From Adineta vaga (Eukaryota; Rotifera): a stretch of DNA of 64,000 nt. Made by a program: the position numbers and the translations under genes. The stretch covers positions 6,510,001 through 6,574,000 of the forward strand of contig CP075497.1 in assembly GCA_021613535.1 (NCBI GenBank), written 5' to 3'. Every line of letters starts with the position of its first letter. The stretch's first letter is position 1. Positions 1 through 10,502 of this stretch are shown piece by piece. The notes beneath the pieces were generated by a model, which made no database searches, had not been told where the DNA came from, and saw only the letters and a list, made by a program, of their open reading frames with translations.

Positions 1-331
1 TCATTTTTTTCAGCTCGATAGTCTTTCTAATGTAATTAGATTTTTCTTTTTTCAATGACAAAATATTTAATCAATTTATGTGTAGCCAAGGGAGTACACG
101 AAGTAGCTTATTTCAATTATTTGCAGTCGATCTTAACAAGCACATACATAGGAATGATTTGATCATAGATTAGTCAAACGAAGAAAAGAAAAAGAATCTA
201 ACAAAGTAGAAAAGAAACGTTCATATATGTTTGTCTTTTAGATTATTAACAAAAACTATTGCAGATATACAACTTTACAGGTTCGATGATATTTTAAATC
301 AATTATTTCTATGAAAGATTTTATTTTTCAG

Positions 332-739
332 ATGATCATGTTTTATCGCATTTGTTGTCGTTTAATTTTTATTCTTATTCTCTTCAAATCTTTCTGTTAT
401 ACATTTCCTGCTACATCAATTGATGATATTCCACCTGAAGATTTAGCATTACTTCTCAATGAAAGTCATGAACAATCAGATATAAAAGAATCCAATGATC
501 CAGATTCAAGTATTGAAAAACCAATAATGAATGAACAGAATGAAGCTTATTATTTGAAAATATTATGTGCTCTTTATGGAAGTTGTAGTGCTGACGATGA
601 TAATAAAATCACTAAACCACCCATCGAATATGATGAAAAAAAACACAAACGTCTATTATCTCGATTATTTTATGGTTTTCCTAAATTTGGCAAACGTGCA
701 TTTGCATCAGCATTTGATGGAATACCAAAATTTGGTTAG
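332..739 (+). CDS. Putative amidated neuropeptide precursor, family not recognised
   Basis: Single coding exon of 135 residues. I start it at the ATG at 332, directly after a TTTTTCAG acceptor, because the protein then begins with a hydrophobic signal peptide (residues about 3-25: two Cys, then Leu/Ile/Phe-rich). A long acidic spacer follows, with a short Cys-x5-Cys stretch (LCALYGSC) near the middle. The C-terminus holds two related peptides: LLSRLFYGFPKF-G, cut by Lys-Arg, and AFASAFDGIPKF-G, whose Gly is the last residue before the stop. Both end G-[FI]-P-K-F-Gly, so both would become PKF-amide peptides after dibasic cleavage and amidation. Upstream cleavage would be at HKR. An AATAAA follows at about 774. 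Signal peptide, dibasic sites and C-terminal glycines are seen directly. Receptor and function are unknown, and I do not recognise the family. Confidence 0.75.
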   Translation: MIMFYRICCRLIFILILFKSFCYTFPATSIDDIPPEDLALLLNESHEQSDIKESNDPDSSIEKPIMNEQNEAYYLKILCALYGSCSADDDNKITKPPIEYDEKKHKRLLSRLFYGFPKFGKRAFASAFDGIPKFG

Positions 740-773
740 ATCATTTGACTGTTTCTTCTTTTGATTACATAGA

Positions 774-779
774 AATAAA
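774..779 (+). terminator. Poly(A) signal of the neuropeptide gene
   Basis: An AATAAA hexamer lies about 35 nt after the stop codon at 739 on the coding strand. Cleavage would fall before the convergent GATA gene, whose stop is at 1181. Confidence 0.5.
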
Positions 780-1180
780 AGAAAAGATTGCTTATATACA
801 TACACGATCACTGGAATTTTGTTGTTTTTCTTGACAAACTCTAATCTAGTTTAATTCTTCTTAACATCAAATAATATTGAAGATTTTTTCAATTCAAAGA
901 ACTTCGTAAGACAAATTTTGACGGAGAAAGCAAAATACTCGATAATCATTAAGCAATGATCTTGGGTATATTTTGTTGTTATACAAAAAATAGAAGAAGA
1001 CGAAGCAAAGAAAAGAAAAGAGAACAAAACAAGCCAAAACTGTACATAAGAAGACGAAGAAAAACGAAAAATGCATATCTGACATGAGACTCTTAAACAA
1101 AGACGAAAAACAAATGAATAGAAGAGAGAAAGAGAGAGAGAGAGAAGAGAAAACATTTTTGTAGATAATTAAAATTTCTG
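780..1180. other. Convergent intergenic spacer, purine-rich
   Basis: This stretch separates the neuropeptide gene from the 3' end of GATA-A. It is A/G-rich on the plus strand and ends in a short GA microsatellite (about 1125-1147). The long minus-strand open frames here are low-complexity shadows (Phe/Ser/Leu) of that composition. It is probably the 3' UTR of GATA-A. Confidence 0.5.
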
Positions 1181-2705
1181 TCATACACCAAAATTCGTTT
1201 GTCCAATCCATGAATTATCATTTGGAGGAAATAAAGTTTGACTTTCATGTTTTACTTTAGTGAAAAGTGAAGCAGCATGACCTTGATAATAATGTGATTG
1301 ATGTTGTTGTTGCTGTTGTTGCTGATGCTGATGATGGTGTTGTTGTTGTTGATGATGATGATAATCAAATTGTGAAGCAAGTTGTTTAATTGGTGGTGAT
1401 GGTGCATAATAATTATTATAAAAATGATGATGAGGATTTGATGTTTCATAAGAAAATAATAAATTATCAGGTGTACAACCATTTGTATAATTTGCTGAAG
1501 ATATTGGCATTGTTTGTGGTAATTGAGGTGGTGGTGATAAATCAAGATTTGATTGTTGATGATGTTCCGATGAACATGCCGCTGCTTCAGACATTGTTGG
1601 TGAAGTTCGTCCTATGAATAAAATAAATAATAAGAAAAAAAAAGAAACAGTAAAGTTTTTCGTTAACATACGGCTGTTCTTATTCAGAAGTGTAACATCG
1701 ATTGTTTTGGGAGATTTATCTTTTTTTGATTTGCGTTTACGTGTTTGTATACCATCTTTTTTTAATGTCAATGGTCGGCTAACCTATACAAAATGAAATA
1801 TTAGTATAAAAAAGAAATGAAAAAAAAAGAAATGAAATTTACTCCATGTAATTTATAATAAAGACCACATGCATTACAGACACTTTCTCCACTAGCATTT
1901 CGTCTCCATAAAGTTGTATCCGTGGTAGAACAATTGGCACATTGGTTACCTGAACGATGAAGAGCTCCCTGAAAAGAAAAAAAGCGAAGAGAACAAATGA
2001 AATAAAATTCCATTCTTTAAAATAGACATACATTTTTTCGAATATTTCTATCATTGAGATTATTTGCTGTTGAATAAATCGCTGGATTTGAAGGCATTTT
2101 AGGTGTACGAGATGAGTAAATGCCACATTTATTACAAAGATTAAAACCACTACCATCTTTACTCCAACGTGTATTTTGTGGAGATGCAGCTGCTCCACAA
2201 TTGACACATTCACGTGGTTCATCAAATGGATAACAATAAGCTACGAAAGAAAACAAGAAAATATGATTTTGTTTTTGTTAAAAAATCTGGCATTACGATT
2301 ATATGAATTTGCTGGATCATTTAGTTTATTGTTTGCTGCTTGTGCTAATAAAAGTGAATTCATTTTTGATGAATAACAATTCATATAAAGATCATCAGCA
2401 TAACGTGAAACAGCCATTGCTGCTACTGAATATGGTTCAGGCGAAAATAAATCCGGATTAGCCAATGAATGTGAACCATTGCCTGAACTAACTGGGATTG
2501 TTATGGATGATGAAGATGTCGATGGAATTGGCCATACAGGTGATGAGTGATTGCTTTCAATGGTCGATCCATCCTGACCATTATTCGTAGCAGTATTATT
2601 ATTGTTGTTGTTGTTGCTGTTATTCGTATTATTCGTTGTTGGATTTAATGAAAATGTCGAAGATGAACCATCTTCTGTATGACTGGCATATATTTGTGGA
2701 TGCAT
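1181..2705 (-). CDS. GATA-type zinc-finger transcription factor, divergent copy (GATA-A)
   Basis: Five exons, phase-consistent: 2705-2297, 2240-2032, 1968-1843, 1783-1672 and 1611-1181, giving about 428 residues. The N-terminal third is Ser/Asn-rich with a poly-Asn run. Exon 2 carries the N-finger, which is abnormal: C-VN-C, then 20 residues, then C-NK-C, without the LWRRDGTG core. Exon 3 carries a canonical C-finger (CANC, 17 residues with [15 protein letters not shown]). The basic arm follows ([18 protein letters not shown], then [10 protein letters not shown]). The C-terminal region is His/Gln-rich. GATA factors bind WGATAR sites in the nucleus, and the C-finger with its basic tail makes the main contact. 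The start at 2705 lies 8 nt after a TTCTAG acceptor. An upstream in-frame ATG at 2747 would read through that acceptor. Together with GATA-B this forms a tandem pair. Confidence 0.9.
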
Positions 2706-5700
2706 TTTTAAATCTAGAATAAAAATTTTGTCAATACATTCATTCATTCATTCATTCCACTTTCATCATATCACAATTGTATCGTATGAATAGCCTTGAG
2801 GGTTCAAAATATGATTGCAACAGACTGGTACTACTAGTGGTGACTGATAAGAAGGGAGGTCATTCAATATGAATTGGCACATGGCCGAATGTCAGTATTC
2901 AAACTGATAAGACCAATACAAAAAAATGGTTAACTACGAACATCGATTAGGCCGTCAAAACATGGACAGAAGACAAAAAAAAGCCTTCTCATATGACCTT
3001 AGACATCCATTGACATTTCTGTTTGATATAGAAAGAAACAAGAGCGATTACCTTGATATTAGAAATGATGAAGTAGTTCGTTGTCCAACCAATAGTTCTT
3101 TCCTGTTCTTTTCTTTCTTGTACTTTTTTATCAAAAAAAATACGATGATTTGTGTTATCACGATGGTACCAATAGTGTCGATATTAGAGAAGATAAAGAT
3201 CTGCCTCGACCTCTCAGCAGTATGTCGTGCCGTTATCTTCGAATGACTCTGTGTTAGTGCTAGTGTATATAGTAAGAAAAAGAAGAAAAAACTGTACAAG
3301 TGTATGATACATAGCGAATAAAGACGAGAGCGAGAGAGAAAGAGAGAGGAAAAGAGAGAAAATTAATCGACATTTATTGACCAATGAAATATTTATTGTC
3401 TCATTTCGTTTTTCTATTGGTTAAGAAAGAGTAAGAAAAAATCTATCATTATGTTTGTCTATCCATGTATATGCTCGGAAGAAGGAAAGATCAAATAGTA
3501 ACGATGCGCATTTGTGCATGTGAGAAAAAAAGCAATAACGGAGTCAATCGTGAAGGTGCTAGTGGAAAACGAATAAACTGCAATAGAGAAAATAGATAAG
3601 AACAAATGAAGAGACGAGAATCTACACATACATGTGCACTTACACACACGCACACGCACACGCACAATCAATGTATGTGTGTTTTGAGACAAAACGGCGA
3701 TGTGCCTCTCGGGCGCCATGCTCGAACAAAAACGGACTAAGAAAGTACGCTGATAGGTAGAAGTGAGTATATTATATATGTATCTAAAACTCTTTAGGGA
3801 TGTTTTGTTAAAAATTGGAAAGAAAAGTTTATTACACTTTATTCTAAACATATCATGAGCTGTTCAACGAAGAAACTAAAAAAGAAAAATTTGATGTATA
3901 TCCGAATAAGATGGTAAAAATTTGTTTTCACACAATGATAATGTTGATGATGAAGGAAGAAAATTGTTCGATAGGCGGAAAGAGCAAAAGCTCTTGTCTT
4001 ACTATCGATTATCATACACAATTTTGTCACCATCAAGTCTTCAAAGAATCAATTCAGTCATTTAGATATATTTCAGTGTAATGATTATTTATAATCGAAG
4101 CATTCGTTTTCTTTTTCTGCTTGGGTGTTTCCAAGAATCACATTTCACACAAATGTAAGTGTTGATGGTCGGTCACAGCATGAGTTCTCTGCATTAATAT
4201 TATACCTGTGATGATCACTTTTTTTTGGTTCTATAGTGATGAGACAGAGCAGAGTGACGATCAAAAGATGAACATAGTGACACGGGTAATTATAAATATA
4301 CACGGTTTAAAATATGATATAAAAATTCTTTTATTCTTCAAATGAATTGGATTCGGCACGTGTTTTTTTCTCGTATTTCGAAAGATAAATTGTTTTAACT
4401 GAACCAAGTCTAATCTACTTAGTTTAAATATTTTCATCTTCAATACATCACCAATCCAGATGTTAAATCGTTTTAGAAAAGAAAACACAAAACTATAATG
4501 ATTTTTTTTCTTTCTTTTTCTATTTCGTTCTACATAATGCGATAAGCATCCATATGAGCAAGTGTCGAGAGAGAGAGAGAGAGAGAGAGAGTAATGAACG
4601 ACAACGATTGATTTCTGCCTAATACATACGGGAATAGACATCAGGCAAAACCTACGCACATTGCTCGTATACATATATATATATATTTCTTTACTTGTCT
4701 TCATTTTCTTTACCCATCATCATTGCAACTTAATTGACAGCATAATGACTTTTCAACAACATGCGGAGGTTGAGAAATGAGAGATGGATAGAAGAATTCA
4801 GAAAGTTTATCTAGACATACCGAGAAGAATTTCTTTCCGAGATATATAATGAAATCACAAATATTTAATTGATTAAAATTTGTTTGTTATTATTTGAAAG
4901 TATCTAGCACTGATTTTTATCTTTTCATACAATGCTTAGCATTTGTTTATTTAAAAAAGATATTGGAAAAAAAAGAATCCAATATCAACATATCCGTAAT
5001 TATTTTAAATGGAAGAAAAAGAATTTTAAACAAGTTTTCTTATCATATAGATGATTTGCTTAGTAAACAATAAATTGAGCAATCAAAGTTGTTGTTATTC
5101 TTGCCGTTCTCATCTCTCGACATACTTACATCGATGTGAGTGCCTAAAGATCATACACATTGCTCTTCTAATAAAGCGCTTATACACACTTGCCTTTAGA
5201 ATGTACATAGACAAACGACGGGAAAAAGAGAAGAAAAAGAAAACGATAGATAAGATAACGAAGAGACGCGTCGAGATGGGATACAAACGAATATAAGCAA
5301 GGGAAATAATTGCACATGTTAGGTTTTACATTCTATCGAAATCAGTTGAATAGAAACTTCTGATTCATTTGCATTTTGCATTATTTTATATAAAACAGCT
5401 TAAGGGATAGTTCTGTTCTTGAACATTTGATATTGTAATCAACTCGTCAAAAATAATGTTAATGATCATTCCTTAAATGGATATAATATGCACATAGAAC
5501 GATGATAAATTGAAATTCATTTCTTATCTCCCATCAAACTTATTCAATATGGACATTTTAGTACTCCACCTTATGTATACGTTTGCAATCGAACACCCCC
5601 TACTGTCCATCATCATTATGATGAACAACAACAGCTTCGATTACTCATCATGCCATCTTAATATTAGATCATTTAGGACGAAAGGCACTGTTCCAGTTCA

Positions 5701-8003
5701 ACTACCATCATATATATTGAAACAGTAGAACGAATGTCAGAAGACACGCGACTTTACTTTGCTGGATAGTTTATATTAAAATAGAGTACATGCCAATATA
5801 AAGATAGTTTTACTTGTCGTCGTCCAAAAACAGAATCTGATTGATTATGACAATCAAAATGAATGATGTTCAAACAAAAATGAGAGATAATCATTGAACA
5901 ATAGGTGTGAAAAAGAAGTGAAAACAGCATGAAATAATGAACGTGATAGAAAGAAGATTTTTTTTTAAATCGAAGTTTCACATAGAGAAACAGTAAATAT
6001 TGAATAATATATATTATAATCTTCGTCATAGTTATACTCAATCAGAATGAATCTTAAATTGAACTTTGTCGTTGCACTAAAAAGATTTGTATGAAAAGAT
6101 TCAATCAAACTGAATCGTGTTCTTTGAAAATGTCATTATCGTTATTTTGCAACTGTTCCTAACTTTTTATTCAAAGTTATGCCGAAAGAATTTACTATTT
6201 TTTTAAAAGTTATTTTAATCGAGCAGTAGATAGTCTTGTATGCGATAATATAATGAAACATCCTTTGAATAATTATGAGTAATCGAGGATGAATGAAGAA
6301 AAATATTGTTGTTCAGAATAGATTTTAGGTCTAGATATTAATTGTATAATTTCATTTAGTTTAACAGAGTATGAGAATAATCAGTTTGTTCGACTAAAGG
6401 GAGTTCAACTTGACCGTAATTGTTGTATCAATCACTTCTCGATTACGAGGCATGCAATCGTATTTTTCAAAAGTTTCGATCAAAGCTTTTGTATATCTTC
6501 TATTGAGAGGAGTACTTCGTTTTAATTAGTAACGAACAAATAGTAGCTACCATTCGATGACAACGTTTTATAACACGATCGAATATTAACTTACATTTTG
6601 GTAATAATAGAATAGCTTCTCTTATTTTTGTGATTATATAGTATACCATGTGCATTATCAAAAAGTTTTGAAAATATTTCTTTACAGAAATAAGTTTGCA
6701 AGAAAGACATCTTTAAAATACATATGCAGATGAAAACACATACAATAGAATTGAATAAAACGACTTCATACAATCAACTATTACTAGTTCTTGGATGGAT
6801 TTATCGAAAAAATATTTTTATCAAAATGCATCTCCATCTATAACTAATAATGACGAGATTATCCGATAGTAAACGACAATAGTTTCTCTTTAGTTACACG
6901 CGTAAATTTATTATGTGCATCTTATTTAACGGTCATATAGAAAGAAGTAAATGTATGTATTTCTGTTTCGCTCAGGCTCTCACGGATATCAAGCGCAGAC
7001 AAAGTCGATATAAAGAATACGTTTTTTAAAAAGGAAAAATTTATACCGTTCCACGACAGTTTTCATAATTTCAACATCTTTGTTTGCGAAATATAACTTG
7101 TATGAATATCTTGTTCTAGCTATCAATTAGACTAGATTCAGCTTCACTTTGATCGCTTAAACTGATGTTTTATATTGATTGTTCGACAACGTTAGACTTT
7201 CATATCTGGCTAATAAGTGATAATAATACATGTCTGTTTTAAAGTTCAAATGGATATGTCGAATCAGAGTGGATTCAAATATGATCTTCGAACGGATTCT
7301 TCGATCAAAAAGTGAGAAATACTATTCACTACAAAAATAACATAACATTTTTTTTGTGAAAATATTCAAGGATTTTCATTGAATCATTTAGAAACAAGAA
7401 GATAAATATTTATAGAAAGTCTCACCATCTGTTAATTAAATTCACACAGATCAATAAATGGTACTTTACATACATAGTTTAAAAGAAAGATATCTATTAT
7501 TAGTGTATAACGATCAAAACTATTTTAAATTCATTTATCAAGGTTGACAATCCTTTTCAAACAGTATAGAAATATAATATGCATCTCATTTTCTTCTACT
7601 TACCAATTTCAGATATCTTCAAACATTTCGCGAGACATCAAAAAATTTGTACTATAGAAATTCATTTCTTATATATATCTAAACATTTAGTTTTAACCAC
7701 ACATATTATTTAACGAACAAGTATAAATTATTTTTTTTGAACAAAAGAAAGAAAGAACAAAAGAAGAAAAAACAGAATCATCAACGCATCACAAAGAGCT
7801 CACTTTTTAACATGCCCTATAACGTGGGATTTGTTTTCTTTTTACATACAAGGGAATACAGAATACACATTCAGGAGAAAAAAAGGAATAACAAATGACA
7901 ACTATCTGATCTTATCACGGTTGGCAGTCAGTTGTAGTAGTCGTTGATGGAATCGTTGATATAATGGTGGAATGATGTTCATCACCATTTGTTACATTAT
8001 TCG
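2706..8003. other. Long gene-free region between the two GATA genes
   Basis: About 5.3 kb with no convincing coding exon on either strand. Open frames here are short, lack splice-linked continuation and are low in complexity. Contents seen: a GA microsatellite at 4567-4591, short TA runs, CA/CG-rich repeats near 3640-3670 and A/T-rich filler. It lies between two developmental transcription factors on the same strand, so it is the 5' side of GATA-A and the 3' side of GATA-B. It is a candidate for enhancer sequence, which is inference from position only. Confidence 0.45.
4567..4591. repeat. (GA)n microsatellite
   Basis: A perfect GA dinucleotide run of about 25 nt in non-coding DNA upstream of GATA-A. 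A TA run follows at about 4671-4687. Confidence 0.85.
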
Positions 8004-10502
8004 TTATTGATGAACCTGTCGATGAAAGCGGTGAGCGACAATTTCTCTCGCACAAAGTTCAGCATCAAAAACGACCGGTGTCATATCGGATTGTTGTTGT
8101 GCTTGCTGATGATGATATTGAACAACAGTCGGTTGTTGAGATGAAAAACGGTGATGTTGTTCAAGTGTTGTTGCATATGGATGATGTCGATGTTGATTCA
8201 AATGAGACTGATGGTGTGAAGGAAATAAATCATTGCGGATTGAATTATATTCATGATGATAATTTCCTTGTCTTCCAAGATCTATTAATATATATATATA
8301 TATACATTTAGAAAACTTATACACAAATATATTCAATTATATTCTTACGTGCTGTAGTTAAACCATAATCAATAGTTGGTTCCGATGCACATGGTGCGGG
8401 TTCTTTACCCGATGCTGATGTCATACCATGTTTATTATGTTTAGATTTTGAATTTGAATTACTACCAGAACCATTTCCACTTGAACTTTTTTGTTTTCGA
8501 CGACGTGTTTGAATACCTGGTTTAACCATATTTAATGGACGAGCAATCTGTATATTAAAAATGACATATTAAAAACACATTCATAAAACAATAACAAAGA
8601 TTATTACTTGATGTAGTTTATAATATAGACCACAAGCATTACAAACAGGTTCACCTTCACTATTTCGTCGCCATAATGTTGTATTTTGTGTTTGACAATT
8701 AGCACATTGTAAACCAGAACGGCGTGCTCCTGATAAGGCCTAGAATAAATTTTGAATAAGTTCATGTTTTTAAATTATATCATTTAATATTTTTTACTTG
8801 TTTATGAGCAGAATTCATTAATGCACTATTGACTGAAGACGTGGTTTCATCCTGTGAAGAAAAACAACATTACGAATCTAGATATATATGCGTGTGAATG
8901 AAACTGTACTGTTTGTGTTCGATGATATGATGGTAATTGAGATTGAGAATTTGTTGTATCATTGCCATTATTCGTATTAGGTTTCATTGTTGGATACGGT
9001 GCATAATGTGAATCGGAATTAGCAAGTGCCATTGATGATAATGCTTTTGATGACGTATTTCGACGGGATGGTGGTGTTGTTGCTTGATGATAAATTTGAC
9101 TTGGATGAATAGGATGATGATGAGAATAAGGATTTGTTAAGGATGATACATTTGGCAAACAAATTGGTTCACCAATTGGAAGACCAGTTTCCATAGTTGA
9201 AGGACGAGGACCATCTTCATCATCCTATGTAAGAAGATTAAAAAAGATGTTTGATATTTATTTATTCACAAAAAATAGATTTTTCATTTACCAAACGTCG
9301 AGATAATCGTTGTACTGGCCGACTAGGACCATTAATTTTATGAGTTAAACCACAAGCATTGCACAAATAATGGCCAGTACCATCCCGACGCCATGATGGT
9401 GTTGATATAGCACCACAATTCACACATTCTCGACCATCAATTGGCTCATAATATCCTTCTGAAATAATCAATATTACTATTTTTATATTTCTTTTTTATG
9501 TTAACAAAAATCTTACCTGTACATTGAATATAAGTACCAAGAGATGCTGTATCGTTCCAAAATTGAATTTGATCAGAATTATTTATCAATTGTGATTGTT
9601 GAAGAAAAGTCAATTCATTTAAACTAGGTGCTGAGGAAGGAGCATAGGCTGTTGGTAAACTATAATAGTGCTGAATATTATTTGGTGTCCATCCTTCATT
9701 AGCACTATCAGCATAAACAGTATTAGGTGGTGATGTCGATGTTCGACGTGTACTCGCACTAGCAACATATCGATTTGTTTCATCATAGGCCGATTGACGA
9801 TATTCAGATTGGGATTGAGAAGTATGATGTAAAGTAAAATGAGGCGGTGAAATCGGTGGTTGGTGATGATTAGCTGGTGTAGGTGGTGAATAGAGTTCTA
9901 GAATCAAAAGAATATGAAATTATTCTAAAAATTTTTGAATAAAAGATGATTTTATTTTACGTTGTTGTATATGAGAATAATTTTGTGTATGATGATGTTG
10001 TTGTTGAAGATGATCAACACCGTTCACTAATTCTTCAGTATAATATGTAACTGATTCATCGTAAGGTAATTGACCTTGTTGTTGAAATTGGCCAGAAAAG
10101 GAAGACGATTCTTAAAAATAGAAAAAAAATACATTGTTAAAACAAGAGATTTTTTTAAAATAATTTACCATTTGTTGATGGATACTGTTCTTGCTGTAAA
10201 TCATTTGAAGAAACAGTATTGCTATTTGCTACTGTTGTCGATGTAGTTGATGAGGGTTGTTCCGAATAAATTGTTCCTTGTTGCTGTTGGTGTTGTTCGT
10301 TTTGTTTTGAAGAATTTATTGGTGAGGATGTTCGATTATGTGTTGTTGTTGATGGTGGTAGTGGTAGTGGTGGCGGTGGTGATGATGATGATGAACCACT
10401 AGCATTTGAAAGACTACTATTATCTTCATCATTAGCATGTTCATTTTTAATTATTGTTGTTGACAATGTTTTTTCATCAATTGGTGTCCAAACAGTTGAC
10501 AT
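8004..10502 (-). CDS. GATA-type zinc-finger transcription factor, canonical two-finger copy (GATA-B)
   Basis: Nine exons, phase-consistent: 10502-10169, 10110-9961, 9897-9517, 9458-9292, 9224-8910, 8851-8798, 8739-8608, 8547-8349 and 8281-8004, about 669 residues. The N-terminus is rich in Ser, Thr, Gln and Pro. Exon 4 encodes a textbook N-finger (ECVNCG, 17 residues with [16 protein letters not shown], then KINGPSRP). Exons 5-6 form a long linker, unlike vertebrate GATA factors whose fingers lie close together. Exon 7 encodes the C-finger (CANC, 17 residues with [16 protein letters not shown]). Exon 8 holds the basic arm ([20 protein letters not shown]). The C-terminus is His/Gln-rich. Both fingers keep all zinc ligands and the LWRR-type DNA-contact core. 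Start is the first in-frame ATG. A GATA1/2/3 or 4/5/6 assignment is not possible by eye. Confidence 0.92.

Noticed and set aside
851-1211. Two long minus-strand open frames, Phe/Ser/Leu-rich
   Set aside because: They come from the purine-rich spacer and the GA repeat, have no domain and overlap the likely GATA-A 3' UTR.
3459-3851. 130-codon minus-strand open frame with a Cys/Arg-rich middle
   Set aside because: The Arg-Val and Cys-Thr runs come from a CA/CG repeat; no splice partner or family resemblance.
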